A stretch of DNA of 64,000 nucleotides from Lachnospiraceae bacterium AC2029 (GCA_000703065.1 JNLK01000001.1:2750001-2814000); one strand, 5' to 3'; positions 49,428 to 57,955 are shown, counted from the first letter of the stretch. The notes: a model not told the origin generated them from the letters alone. Made by a program: numbers and translations.

Positions 49428-49656
49428 TGCTTCACATTGCAAATATCTGATACAGTATCATATCATCTGGTGTCCTAAATTTAGATTTTCAGTTTTAAGA
49501 GGCGATGTTGAGCTTTTTAAGGCATTCCCGCAACTCAAACAGTTTTATACAAGATGCGGCGTATTATGGTCAAGAGGATTTTTTGTATCAACGGTAGGTC
49601 ATATAAGCGAAGCAACGGTAATCAAATACATAGAGGAACAGAAAAATCATGGCTGA
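49405..49656 (+). CDS. tnpA: Internally deleted TnpA (Y1 transposase) without HUH motif
   Basis: The N-terminal YLIQYHIIWCPKFRFSVLRG and C-terminal LKQFYTRCGVLWSRGFFVST ... VIKYIEEQKNHG parts of IS200/IS605 TnpA are present, but the middle about 55-60 residues, with the HUH metal site (normally MPDHVH) and adjoining strands, are missing. The frame is intact: 83 residues against the usual 130-150. It should not cleave DNA, so the element is not autonomous unless a TnpA acts in trans. It overlaps TnpB by eight bases. Confidence 0.85.
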   Translation: MSEEQYHSASHCKYLIQYHIIWCPKFRFSVLRGDVELFKAFPQLKQFYTRCGVLWSRGFFVSTVGHISEATVIKYIEEQKNHG

Positions 49657-51259
49657 TGAAGAGTACAGTAAAGTTTTAAAGAAATTTCATAAGCTGTCTG
49701 ACAGGCATATCTTAGTTGCAGAAACAGATATGTCTTATTCCGATGTCATAAAGGTTGTGGCTCTTTCTGATAAGATCCGCAAAGCAGGCAATGAACTTGT
49801 AGGTCTTATGAAAAAGAATCATGACCAGCTTATGCGTACAAAGAAATATCGCAAATTGCGTGAACTTTATGGCGGTACTGAGGATAAGGATAAACGTAAA
49901 GATTTAGCCAGACAACTTAACGAGATGCAGGCTGAATATAACGTCACATGGGATTTCTGTCGTATATCCATGATACCGATAGGCAAGAAATATGGCATTG
50001 ATGCGATATTTGCTCTTACTAAAGCCGAAGACGTATGGCGGGGTATTGAGAAATGTCTGTATGGCAACGGAAAAAGCATCCATTTTTCACAATACGGAGA
50101 ACTTCCATGTATTAGGGCAAAGCAGATAAACCGTGGCATCCCAATATCTGTCAAGGATAACAAGATACGGTTCAAACTTGGAAAAACAGTTTTTGGATTG
50201 CAGTTAAACGACAGGTTTCAACAGGATGAAGCGAATGCAGTCCTGTCATATCTTACCAAACCTGAGATTATAGATGCAAAAGCGGTAAATATTCTTTTAG
50301 AAGAAGCTATTTGTATAGACACATACAGACCATGCTATGCTACTCTCGTACCTAAGATTATCAGAGGCAAGTACAGAGTATATCTGCATCTGACCATAGA
50401 AGGTAAGGCAAAACCCAAATATGATAAATTCGGTAATCCAAGACATAAATATGGTAAAGGCATAATAGGCGCTGATATTGGAACACAGACAGTTGCCTAT
50501 ACATCTGATACTGAAGTTGGTCTTAAGAATCTTTCGGAACGTGGCAACAGCATACAGAAATCGGAGCATTTGGAAAGACTGTATTACAGGGCTATGGACA
50601 GGTCAAGAAGAACCACTAATCCACAGAACTATAATCCTGACGGCACAGTTAAGAAAGGTCGCAAGACTTGGAAATATTCAAATCATTACAAGAAAATAAA
50701 AGCCAAGCATTCTGAACTTTGCCGAATAAATGCAGTTAACAGGCAGCTTGCAATCAACGAAGATACTAACCATCTCCGAAGTCTTGGCGATGTATTTGTA
50801 ACTGAACCCAAGAACGCAGGTAAGCTGATGAAACGAGCTAAAGTGACCACTATAAACAGCAAAGGCAAGTTCAACAGGAAAAAGCGGTTCGGCAAATCCA
50901 TAAAGAACAGGTGTCCTTCAGGTTTTCAAGCTACGATAGAAAAGAAATTCAAATCATCTGGCGGTACATATATAGAAGTTCCGCAGAATTACAGAGCTTC
51001 GCAGTATGACCACACAGCCGATGATTATATCAAAAAGAAATTGTCTGACAGGATGTATAAACTCACAGACGGAACTTTAGTGCAGAGAGACTGGTATTCA
51101 TCATATATACTCTACTGCTACGATTACAGGACACAAGGTATAGACAAGAATAAATGTATAACTGAATTTGATAAACATTACAACAAAGAAAAAGCCCTAA
51201 TTACGTGGATTAAGGTTAATAAAATCAAAGTATTAAACAGCGGAATCAAAGTAGCTTAA
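49649..51259 (+). CDS. tnpB: TnpB-family RNA-guided nuclease, large variant without typical zinc finger
   Basis: A 536-residue protein. RuvC motifs: I at IIGADIGTQTVAY (Asp276), II at VFVTEPKNAGKL (Glu386), III at VQRDWYSSYILY (Asp481). The usual paired CxxC zinc finger between II and III is absent; in its place are VPQNYRASQYDHTADDYIKK and LTDGTL. It would use an omega RNA from the element's right end to cut target DNA next to TTAT. The N-terminal about 270 residues correspond to the WED/REC region, larger than in compact TnpB. It overlaps the truncated TnpA by eight bases. Confidence 0.9.
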   Translation: MADEEYSKVLKKFHKLSDRHILVAETDMSYSDVIKVVALSDKIRKAGNELVGLMKKNHDQLMRTKKYRKLRELYGGTEDKDKRKDLARQLNEMQAEYNVTWDFCRISMIPIGKKYGIDAIFALTKAEDVWRGIEKCLYGNGKSIHFSQYGELPCIRAKQINRGIPISVKDNKIRFKLGKTVFGLQLNDRFQQDEANAVLSYLTKPEIIDAKAVNILLEEAICIDTYRPCYATLVPKIIRGKYRVYLHLTIEGKAKPKYDKFGNPRHKYGKGIIGADIGTQTVAYTSDTEVGLKNLSERGNSIQKSEHLERLYYRAMDRSRRTTNPQNYNPDGTVKKGRKTWKYSNHYKKIKAKHSELCRINAVNRQLAINEDTNHLRSLGDVFVTEPKNAGKLMKRAKVTTINSKGKFNRKKRFGKSIKNRCPSGFQATIEKKFKSSGGTYIEVPQNYRASQYDHTADDYIKKKLSDRMYKLTDGTLVQRDWYSSYILYCYDYRTQGIDKNKCITEFDKHYNKEKALITWIKVNKIKVLNSGIKVA

Positions 51260-51460
51260 CAACTTAATATGGGGCGATTGACTGTACGTCCCTGCCGCAA
51301 GACAGAAATTTACCGCTAATGTGGTCGTTGGACTGCTTGGTAATGAAAGTCCTGATTCAAACAGATTTATACTTGTAACTCCAAAGTCTGAAAATGATGT
51401 ACGATTACAAGTTACACTTGGCAATCAGAACCCCACGGGCTTACCCGTGGGAGCAGTCAG
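51260..51460 (+). ncRNA. Putative omega RNA scaffold region
   Basis: The 200 bases between the TnpB stop and the element boundary are non-coding and end with the CCCACGGG (51432-51439) / CCCGTGGG (51444-51451) hairpin and GAGCAGTCAG. In IS200/IS605 elements this region plus flanking DNA is transcribed as the omega RNA that guides TnpB. The expected guide would be the flank beginning CCTCACAAGAG at 51461. Prediction from organisation only. Confidence 0.55.
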
Positions 51461-51659
51461 CCTCACAAGAGAACCCGGAGAGCAGATCCGATTCATCCAT
51501 GACCGCATGCCGCTCATCCTGCCGGAGCATTTGGTAAATGCATGGATCGATCCGAATGCGGATCCTGCAGAGCTGGTCGAAGAGGCTGTCACGGATGTGG
51601 TCGCAGAGAAGTGTGAAGCAATCATTGATAGCCAGATGACAATGGATTTTATTGACTGA
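51461..51659 (+). pseudogene. SRAP (YedK/HMCES) 3' part
   Basis: Continues the interrupted gene at 48271: LTREPGEQIRFIHDRMPLIL holds the family's catalytic histidine (residue 162 of the reconstructed protein), followed by the helical end. A GTG-initiated frame (51321) runs from the element into this part but has no promoter or ribosome binding site of note. Confidence 0.88.
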
Positions 51660-51678
51660 TCCGAGGAGGATCGTAATG

Positions 51679-51781
51679 AACCCGGTATTTATGGGGCGTT
51701 TCGGGAATTGTGTTCCGAAACACCGCGTGGATACTGGGTTTTTGCTGTCCCGAAATAGGGACATGTTATGTGATATTGTAG
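51679..51781 (+). repeat. Terminator/leader module, copy 2
   Basis: AACCCGGTAT (51679-51688) pairs with ATACTGGGTT (51731-51740), then TTTTTGCTGTCCCG, a TGTCCC/GGGACA hairpin, and TATGTGATATTGTAGAATCA. The stem differs from copy 1 (47171) by G-U pairs and other compensating changes, so the structure is conserved. Confidence 0.7.
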
Positions 51782-51837
51782 AATCAGAGCCTAAAACGAG
51801 CCTAAAACGAGCTCAGTAAAGCAAGGAGGGAAAAAAT

Positions 51838-52005
51838 ATGTTAAATAGCTTTGATAAAATGTTTGACCGCAATCATGATGGAAGGCTTGACTGGATGGAA
51901 AGAGCCAATCAGATGAGCTTCCTGGATATGGCCATGGGCTTCGATAACATAGACGATGACGACGATGACTTTGACATGGATAATGACGATTACGATGAAT
52001 GGTAA
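51838..52005 (+). CDS. Small EF-hand protein
   Basis: A 55-residue acidic protein with one complete EF-hand loop, DRNHDGRLDWME (ligands D, N, D, backbone, L, E at the canonical spacing), and a tail of 13 acidic residues interrupted by few others. It should bind Ca2+. AAGGAGGG stands seven bases upstream. It is too short for routine gene calling but well supported. It lies just after the leader module at 51679. Confidence 0.8.
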   Translation: MLNSFDKMFDRNHDGRLDWMERANQMSFLDMAMGFDNIDDDDDDFDMDNDDYDEW

Positions 52006-52026
52006 GAGATGGAGGAGGACAGGAAA

Positions 52027-52179
52027 ATGGGAACAATATCAGCGGTAAAAGAACAGGAGATCACACAGATCCTGGCGCCGTGGCTGCGGGCCAGAGTAGA
52101 GAACGGCCTTCTGAAGATCTGGCTGTCAGAGCAGGCGCCTGAACATGTGAAAGAGCTGTACCGCAGCTGCTATTCTTAG
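52027..52179 (+). CDS. Small protein of unknown function (50 aa)
   Basis: GGAGGAGG is seven bases upstream of an ATG opening a 50-codon frame (MGTISAVKEQEITQILAPWL onward, amphipathic helical). It is 21 bases downstream of the EF-hand gene and probably co-transcribed. No family recognised; could be a remnant. Confidence 0.55.
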   Translation: MGTISAVKEQEITQILAPWLRARVENGLLKIWLSEQAPEHVKELYRSCYS

Positions 52180-52232
52180 GAAAGAATGATGAGATGCTGC
52201 TTCCGGGGGATGAGAGCCATTAGTCGATCAAT

Positions 52233-52337
52233 ATAGCAGAGAACCACAAGGAGAATGCCTATGGCAAAGGATATGTATGGACGAAAGATGGCGGTGCAAC
52301 CTATGCAATAACAGATTGGGATCAGTTTGAGTGTTAA
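52233..52337 (+). pseudogene. 3' fragment of an unidentified gene
   Basis: An open frame ending at 52337 reads AYGKGYVWTKDGGATYAITD, like the close of a small structured domain, but it has no start codon or ribosome binding site. Probably the tail of a deleted gene. Confidence 0.35.
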
Positions 52338-52394
52338 AGATCGCTCCTAACAAGGATGGAAATTTAACGGACACTAACTTTCGGAAAAACGTAT

Positions 52395-52450
52395 GGCGTA
52401 AAACCCTGAAATGTGATACAATGAAACGGGGTTTTACGCCCATATTTTTG
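52395..52450 (+). promoter_or_regulatory. Hairpin with T-tract before the WYL gene
   Basis: GGCGTAAAACCC (52395-52406) pairs with GGGTTTTACGCC (52429-52440), then CATATTTTTG. The loop contains TACAAT (52417-52422), a possible -10 box. It could terminate upstream transcription or act as an attenuator for the WYL regulator. Confidence 0.5.
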
Positions 52451-52467
52451 ACTTGGAGAGGTCTGAT

Positions 52468-53469
52468 ATGGCGAGGGGGAAGAAACAGAAACTAAAGCTC
52501 TTTTATCTGTATAAGATCATGCACGAAGAGACGGATCAGACGCATTATCTTACCATGACTCAGATCATCGAGAAACTGGGTTCTTATGGTGTGGAAGCGG
52601 ACCGGAAATCGCTGTATGACGATATCGAAACACTAGAGGTTTTCGGTATCCAAATCAAGAAGAAGAGAGTTGGAGCATACACATATTACTATGCGGCGAA
52701 TCGGCCGTTCGAGCTGGCGGAAATGAAGTTCCTTGTGGACGCAGTCCAGGCATCCAAGTTCATTTCCGAGAAGGAAACAAAAGTACTCATCACCAAGCTG
52801 CTGGACCTTGTCAGCATGAATGATGCGAAAATGCTCGAGCGGGACGTGCATGTGCCGGGGCGGATCAAGAACATGGACGAAAGCGTCTATCACACAGTAG
52901 ACGTTCTTTTTCGTGCCATGAGCGAAGATCGACAGCTCCGGTTTCATTATTTTCAGTGGAATATAAAGGCGGAGCGTGAAATGCGCCGTAACGGAGATTA
53001 CTATCTCGTCAGCCCCTGGGCCCTGCACTATGATGACGAGAAGTACTACCTGGTGGGATACGATCACAAGCATAAGGAGATCCGCCACTACCGTGTGGAC
53101 AAGATGCTGGACCCAGAAGTTGTGGATGCCAAACGGAAAGGCGTAACCAAGTACCGGAAGAAGGATCAGGAAAAGTACACCCAGCAGCACTTCCGGATGT
53201 TCGGCGGAGAACTCCAAACCGTAACCCTTCTCTGCGAGATTGACATGGCAAATGTGATCGTGGACCAGTTTGGCCGTGACATCCAGATGATCCCAGTGGA
53301 CGAAGAACACTTCACCGTGGACGTGGAGGTTGCGGTAAGTTCCCAGTTCTTTGGGTGGCTGGTAGGGATCGGCGGAGGCGTGAAGATTGCAGGGCCGGAG
53401 GATGTGAAAATGCGAATGAGAGAAGAAATAGAGATGATACAGGGTAACAGTACACGGTACCTCCACTGA
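52468..53469 (+). CDS. WYL-domain transcriptional regulator
   Basis: An N-terminal winged helix (LTMTQIIEKLGSYGVEADRKS) is followed by the WYL domain (SPWALHYDDEKYYLVGYD and IRHYRVDKM) and the C-terminal WCX-like domain (VDVEVAVSSQFFGWLVGIG). WYL proteins sense nucleic-acid ligands and regulate DNA damage or defence genes. ATG 52468 has GGAGAGG six bases upstream. The last codons (GNSTRYLH) are encoded by a copy of the 75-bp repeat, so the natural C-terminus was replaced or slightly extended by it. Confidence 0.9.
   Translation: MARGKKQKLKLFYLYKIMHEETDQTHYLTMTQIIEKLGSYGVEADRKSLYDDIETLEVFGIQIKKKRVGAYTYYYAANRPFELAEMKFLVDAVQASKFISEKETKVLITKLLDLVSMNDAKMLERDVHVPGRIKNMDESVYHTVDVLFRAMSEDRQLRFHYFQWNIKAEREMRRNGDYYLVSPWALHYDDEKYYLVGYDHKHKEIRHYRVDKMLDPEVVDAKRKGVTKYRKKDQEKYTQQHFRMFGGELQTVTLLCEIDMANVIVDQFGRDIQMIPVDEEHFTVDVEVAVSSQFFGWLVGIGGGVKIAGPEDVKMRMREEIEMIQGNSTRYLH
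53445..53467 (+). repeat. Gene-end hairpin repeat, partial copy (right half)
   Basis: TAACAGTACACGGTACCTCC and the following ACT are identical to the right half of the full copies at 59223 and 61657. It forms the end of the WYL coding region. Confidence 0.85.
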
Positions 53470-53563
53470 GGACACAATAAGATCTTTAAAGCATACGAGT
53501 GGATCGGATAATAATATGTTTGATAAAACCGTAGAAGTGAAGAGGAATGGAGGTAATGGTTCG

Positions 53564-54205
53564 ATGATGCGTAAGTTTATTCCATGGATAATCGGAGTAG
53601 TAACATTGCTTGTTGTTTGTGTACTTGCAGTGTGTCTGTATAAGAAATGTGTTACACCGACGGGTATCGTGATAACAAACGCGCCGAGATTGATGAAAAT
53701 GGATGATGTTGAGAATTTAGAATACAACATATTCCCTGAGTCTGCGAAGGGGGCGGTTACCTGGAAGAGCAGTAATGATAAAGTTATAGCGGTTGATGAA
53801 AACGGTGTTATTACCGCAGTAAGAGATGGTGTGGCTACTATATCAGTATTTACGGAGAATGGAATTTCAACAAGTGTGGATATAGAAGTGTTTACAATAG
53901 ATGGAGAATGGCATGCTTCAAAAACATTTGATCAGACAATGGGAAATGCATTGACTCCGGAACAAAACAAAACAGTAGCGGCAACAAGATTTCTTTGCTC
54001 AGGTAATAGAGGGATGCTGTTAGTTGATAATAACCGGTGTTTATTTGAAGGTGTTTTATCCAAAACAGATAATGGTGGAGATGGGGAACATGCTGATTAC
54101 AAAATTCAGTATAATCCGAATTTTGCCGCTGAGATTACCGTATTATCACGGGATGAAATAACTGTGAAGGATGGTACGCTGGTAATATATTTAGACAGAA
54201 AATAA
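53564..54205 (+). CDS. Membrane-anchored protein with bacterial Ig-like (BIG2) domain
   Basis: A 213-residue protein. An N-terminal membrane anchor (FIPWIIGVVTLLVVCVLAVC) is followed by a BIG2 domain (about 32-115; VTWKSSNDKVIAVDENGVIT ... GVATISV) and an outer domain of about 95 residues ending in beta strands with KDGTLVIYL. It is likely surface-exposed. ATG 53564 has GGAGGT about 10 bases upstream; the ATG at 53516 lacks a proper site. The segment is more A+T-rich than the genes before it. Confidence 0.8.
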   Translation: MMRKFIPWIIGVVTLLVVCVLAVCLYKKCVTPTGIVITNAPRLMKMDDVENLEYNIFPESAKGAVTWKSSNDKVIAVDENGVITAVRDGVATISVFTENGISTSVDIEVFTIDGEWHASKTFDQTMGNALTPEQNKTVAATRFLCSGNRGMLLVDNNRCLFEGVLSKTDNGGDGEHADYKIQYNPNFAAEITVLSRDEITVKDGTLVIYLDRK

Positions 54206-54497
54206 GGCAGGCCTTGATTACGGTAAATATTTAAAGAAAGAAAAGCCTAAAAGAGTGAGTCGATTAATTGATGGTTGATTTGTTGGAAGTGTAATGGAAC
54301 CTTTAAAAGAGGCGGGGGTTCTTGAGCTGAGAGCAAATAGCGCTAATGAATAAGGATTGGTAATATATCCGAAATAAAATACACCACCTACGACACATTC
54401 GTGCTTTCAGTGGTTCACATTTATTATCCTATAAAATGAACTCTAAGTCAAGAATAATACTTATTATTGAATAAATTGAGATTTGTGGGGATGATAG
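54206..54497. other. Intergenic stretch with no supported gene
   Basis: Between the BIG2 gene and the hsdS remnant I see no coding signal, terminator or known RNA. It is A+T-rich and likely holds rearrangement debris. Confidence 0.5.
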
Positions 54498-54632
54498 ATG
54501 GCAAAATATAAGCTTGAAGAGATATTTGATTTACAAATGGGTAAGAATCCATCAAGAAATACTCTAGAGTATTGGAACACTTGCCATAATAAGTGGATTT
54601 CAATCGGTGATCTTAAGAGCATACCAAAATGA
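54498..54632 (+). pseudogene. Type I restriction specificity subunit (hsdS) fragment
   Basis: A 44-codon frame begins MAKYKLEEIFDLQMGKNPSR and continues YWNTCHNKWISIGDL, the start of an HsdS target-recognition domain (normally 180-420 residues). It stops at 54632. No hsdM or hsdR is nearby. The 111 bases to recQ hold only a 10-codon frame with a good ribosome binding site, probably another remnant. Confidence 0.75.
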
Positions 54633-54743
54633 AGACGCAGAAACGATTACCGGATGGATTCGTACAGAGGACGATTTATTCTAGAGAAACAAAAGGGAAG
54701 GAGATAGGATGCCGCTGATATGTAACGACATTTGGTGTTAAGC

Positions 54744-57014
54744 ATGGATGCGAAAGAGGTATTAAAAGTCTATTTCGGATATGATTCATATAAACCAGGG
54801 CAGGAAGAGATCATTAATTCAATTCTTGACGGGAAAGATGTGTTGGCAATTATGCCTACAGGCTCCGGTAAATCGATATGCTATCAAATTCCGGCATTGC
54901 TCTTGTCTGGCATTACAATCGTTATATCACCGCTTATATCACTGATGCAGGATCAGGTTAAAGCGTTGAATGAAGCCGGTATTAGGGCGGGATACATTAA
55001 TTCTTCTTTGACGGAGTCACAGATATCTACAGTATATGCCAGGGCGCTTGATGGAGCATATAAGATTTTATATGTGGCACCGGAACGACTCGAAAGTTTT
55101 GATTTTTTGAGTTTTGCCGGAAGAGCTGGTATTTCAATGGTTACGATTGATGAGGCTCATTGTATCTCACAGTGGGGACAGGACTTCAGGCCGAGTTATC
55201 TTAAGATCGTGGATTTTATAGATGGACTTGGTAAGAGACCTATAGTAAGTGCATTTACGGCTACTGCAACAGAGGAAGTAAAGAATGACATTTCCTGTAT
55301 ACTCAAACTGCAGGAACCGAAGATTGTTGTGACCGGGTTCGACCGTGAGAATCTGTATTTTGATGTTGAGACTATCAAGAAGAAGGACGATTATGTTCTG
55401 GAATACATCCGGAAACATCATGGGGAAAGCGGAATCATATATTGTGCTACAAGAAAGAATGTGGATTCGTTATACGAAATGCTTTCCAATGAAGGTATTC
55501 AGGTGGCAAGATATCATGCCGGAATGAATAATGAAGATAGAAAAGAAAGCCAGAATGATTTTATATATGACAGAACGCCGGTGATCATAGCTACGAATGC
55601 TTTTGGTATGGGCATTGATAAATCCAATGTCCGATTTGTCATTCATTACAATATGCCGCAGAGCATGGAGAATTATTATCAGGAAGCTGGACGTGCGGGG
55701 AGAGACGGTGAACCATCGCAGTGTATCCTGCTATTTTCTGCGCAGGATATCATGATAAACAAATTTTTACTTGATCATAAGGATTTTACAGATATTCCGG
55801 ATGAAGAAATTGATCTGATCAGACAGCGTGATGCGAAAAGACTTCATGTTATGGAAGGATATTGTAGGACTTCGGGTTGCCTTCGGAAGTATATCCTGGG
55901 ATATTTCGGAGAGAAGCGAAATGAGCCGTGTGACAGTTGCGGAAATTGTCATAGAGAGTTTACAGAGATTGATATGACAGAAGAGGCTAAGATTGTCATA
56001 AACTGTGTCTGGGAAACAAAAGGGAGATATGGATTGAATATACTTTTGGGAACGCTCCTTGGCGCAAACAGAGCCAGATTAAAAGAACTTGGAACCACAG
56101 ATTACAAGACATATGGTGCGTTAAAGAATCGGTCTGAATCGGAACTCAGACTTCTTGTCAGTCAACTACTTTTGGATGGATATCTATATCAGACCGCAGA
56201 TAAATACAGTGTGATCCGATTGGGGGATATAGAACCTCTGAAGAAAGAGGATGCACACCTCATGGTAAGAACTTATAAAGACAGAGAGCCGGAGAGGCAG
56301 AAAAAAAGCCGTAGCAAGAGAAGTACAGATTCACTTACGAAAGCAGGATACGATTTATTTGAGGTTCTCCGCGGTCTGAGACTTACAATTGCCAGGGAAG
56401 AGGGGATGCCGCCATATATTGTCTTTAGTGATAAAACGCTGATTGACATGAGTGTGAAGACTCCGCGTGATAAAAAATCTATGTTTAGTGTATCCGGAGT
56501 TGGGGAGACGAAGTTTGAAAAGTATGGTGAGAGATTTATTGAGGCTATAGTTGAATTTTTAGAAGAGCATCCTGAATCTGTTACAAGTATCAGAGATGAA
56601 GAGAATCCTTCAGAGGAAAAGGCGGAGTCTGCAAAGAGGCATAGGGGCCGCAAAGGTCCGTTTTATCTTAATCCCGAGGACGGGGAAAAGTTCGAATACC
56701 GTGATCTGTTACTTTTGAGCGAGATTAAGGACGAGTTAAACAGGATCACATCCGGGGATAATGTTAAGCATGTATTTGGCACGGATATTTATAAGCTACT
56801 CACAGAAAAAGGCTACGTTGAACAACAGAATATTGAAGGAAGATTTATCCAGGTTCCGACGGAGACCGGGCAGGAAAAGGGCATAGTTGTCAGCGAAAAG
56901 ACAAGTGAGAAAGGTACGGTTTATACCGTGCTGAATTATCCGCCTGCGGTTCAGAAAGAAATCGTCGAGTATTATATAGAGATCCGCCATCAGGTGGTTG
57001 CTACTGAGGCCTGA
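54744..57014 (+). CDS. recQ: RecQ-family ATP-dependent DNA helicase
   Basis: A 756-residue helicase. Motif I AIMPTGSGKSICYQIP, motif II IDEAHCISQWGQDFRPSY, motif VI EAGRAGRDG. The RQC zinc site is CRTSGCLRKYILGYFG ... CDSCGNC, and the HRDC domain is near 525-600 (LFEVLRGLRLTIAREEG). The C-terminal about 120 residues are an extra helical/winged domain. It unwinds DNA 3' to 5' in repair. ATG 54744 is chosen over TTG 54732; both have poor ribosome binding sites, so the true start is uncertain. A copy of the gene-end repeat follows the stop by 12 bases. Confidence 0.93.
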   Translation: MDAKEVLKVYFGYDSYKPGQEEIINSILDGKDVLAIMPTGSGKSICYQIPALLLSGITIVISPLISLMQDQVKALNEAGIRAGYINSSLTESQISTVYARALDGAYKILYVAPERLESFDFLSFAGRAGISMVTIDEAHCISQWGQDFRPSYLKIVDFIDGLGKRPIVSAFTATATEEVKNDISCILKLQEPKIVVTGFDRENLYFDVETIKKKDDYVLEYIRKHHGESGIIYCATRKNVDSLYEMLSNEGIQVARYHAGMNNEDRKESQNDFIYDRTPVIIATNAFGMGIDKSNVRFVIHYNMPQSMENYYQEAGRAGRDGEPSQCILLFSAQDIMINKFLLDHKDFTDIPDEEIDLIRQRDAKRLHVMEGYCRTSGCLRKYILGYFGEKRNEPCDSCGNCHREFTEIDMTEEAKIVINCVWETKGRYGLNILLGTLLGANRARLKELGTTDYKTYGALKNRSESELRLLVSQLLLDGYLYQTADKYSVIRLGDIEPLKKEDAHLMVRTYKDREPERQKKSRSKRSTDSLTKAGYDLFEVLRGLRLTIAREEGMPPYIVFSDKTLIDMSVKTPRDKKSMFSVSGVGETKFEKYGERFIEAIVEFLEEHPESVTSIRDEENPSEEKAESAKRHRGRKGPFYLNPEDGEKFEYRDLLLLSEIKDELNRITSGDNVKHVFGTDIYKLLTEKGYVEQQNIEGRFIQVPTETGQEKGIVVSEKTSEKGTVYTVLNYPPAVQKEIVEYYIEIRHQVVATEA

Positions 57015-57026
57015 TGAATGTTGGGA

Positions 57027-57052
57027 TTAACAGTACACGGTACCTCCACTTG
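57027..57052 (+). repeat. Gene-end hairpin repeat, partial copy (right half)
   Basis: TTAACAGTACACGGTACCTC and CACTTG match the right half of the full copies, 12 bases after the recQ stop codon. Confidence 0.85.
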
Positions 57053-57151
57053 TGGTGAGCATTGGCGTATGTAAGTCGCTTTCGAAACGACCTTATTTGC
57101 AAAAATAAATGCTATATTTGTCTTATCAGATGATAAGCAGGAGGTATTTAT

Positions 57152-57955
57152 ATGTACGGAGCTATTTTGGGAGACATTATTGGTAGCCGTTTTGAGTTTG
57201 ATCGTGGTCGGAAGTCAAAAGAATTCAAGTTTTTCACAAGTGAAAGCCAATATACAGATGATTCGGTTATGACTATAGCGGTGGCAGAAGCATTGTTGAA
57301 CGCCGGGAAGAAAGCTGATGAAAATACGGTAAAAACAGAACTTATCCGGTGCATGAAGGAATGGGGACACAGAATCCCCGATGCAGGATACGGCGGGATG
57401 TTCTACAAGTGGCTGTTTACTGATACTTCAGAACCGTATGGAAGCTATGGAAACGGGGCTGCCATGCGTGTTTCCCCAGCAGGTTGGCTGTATGATACCA
57501 TGGAGCGGACCAGAGAGGTGGCTCGTTGGACAGCGGAGGTAACGCATAACCATCCGGAGGGTGTAAAAGGTGCAGAATCAGTGGCTGCCATTATATTCCT
57601 GGCCCGGACAGGCCATGATAAGTCATATATTAAGGAGTATGTGGTGAAGGTATTCGGATATGATCTGGGCAGAACATGTGATGAGATCCGACCGACCTAT
57701 CATCATGTAGAAACCAGCCAGGAGACTGTTCCGGAGGCAATAACAGCGTTCCTTGAAGGGGAGAGCTTTACTGATGTTGTTCGTACTGCTGTTTCACTTG
57801 GTGGAGACTGTGATACTTTGACTGACATTGCTGTTGCTATGGCGGAGGCGTTTTATGGTTGCCCTCATGAGCTGAAAAGAGAGTGTGAGAAGAGAATAGA
57901 ACCTGAAATGTGGGAGATTCTGAAACGCTTTGGAGATAATCTTGGATGGAATTAA
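57152..57955 (+). CDS. ADP-ribosylglycohydrolase family protein (second copy)
   Basis: A 267-residue ARH-fold enzyme with GAILGDIIGSRFEFD, QYTDDSVMTIAVAEAL, YGNGAAMRVSPAGWLYD, THNHPEGVKGA and GGDCDTLTDIAVAMA in the proper order; both metal sites are present. It belongs to a different subgroup from the enzyme at 42771. GGAGG is seven bases upstream. Its last codon and stop (AAT TAA) run into a hairpin-repeat copy, which supplies the stop codon. Confidence 0.92.
   Translation: MYGAILGDIIGSRFEFDRGRKSKEFKFFTSESQYTDDSVMTIAVAEALLNAGKKADENTVKTELIRCMKEWGHRIPDAGYGGMFYKWLFTDTSEPYGSYGNGAAMRVSPAGWLYDTMERTREVARWTAEVTHNHPEGVKGAESVAAIIFLARTGHDKSYIKEYVVKVFGYDLGRTCDEIRPTYHHVETSQETVPEAITAFLEGESFTDVVRTAVSLGGDCDTLTDIAVAMAEAFYGCPHELKRECEKRIEPEMWEILKRFGDNLGWN

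Larger units (their letters stand above)
48717..51460 (+). mobile_element. IS200/IS605-type element with TnpB and passenger genes
   Basis: A 2744-bp insertion in an SRAP gene, visibly richer in A+T than its surroundings. The left flank ends TTAT (48713-48716) and the element ends ...GTCAG (51460), with no target duplication, as expected for IS200/IS605 single-strand transposition. Removal restores the SRAP frame exactly. Subterminal hairpins occur at both ends (48734-48753 and 51432-51451). Contents: Cys-rich protein, ribbon-helix-helix protein, truncated TnpA, TnpB, in tightly overlapping order. Confidence 0.92.

Noticed and set aside
51321-51659. A frame starting in the element and running into the SRAP 3' part
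   Set aside because: It is an accident of the insertion; no ribosome binding site, and the first half is non-coding right-end sequence.
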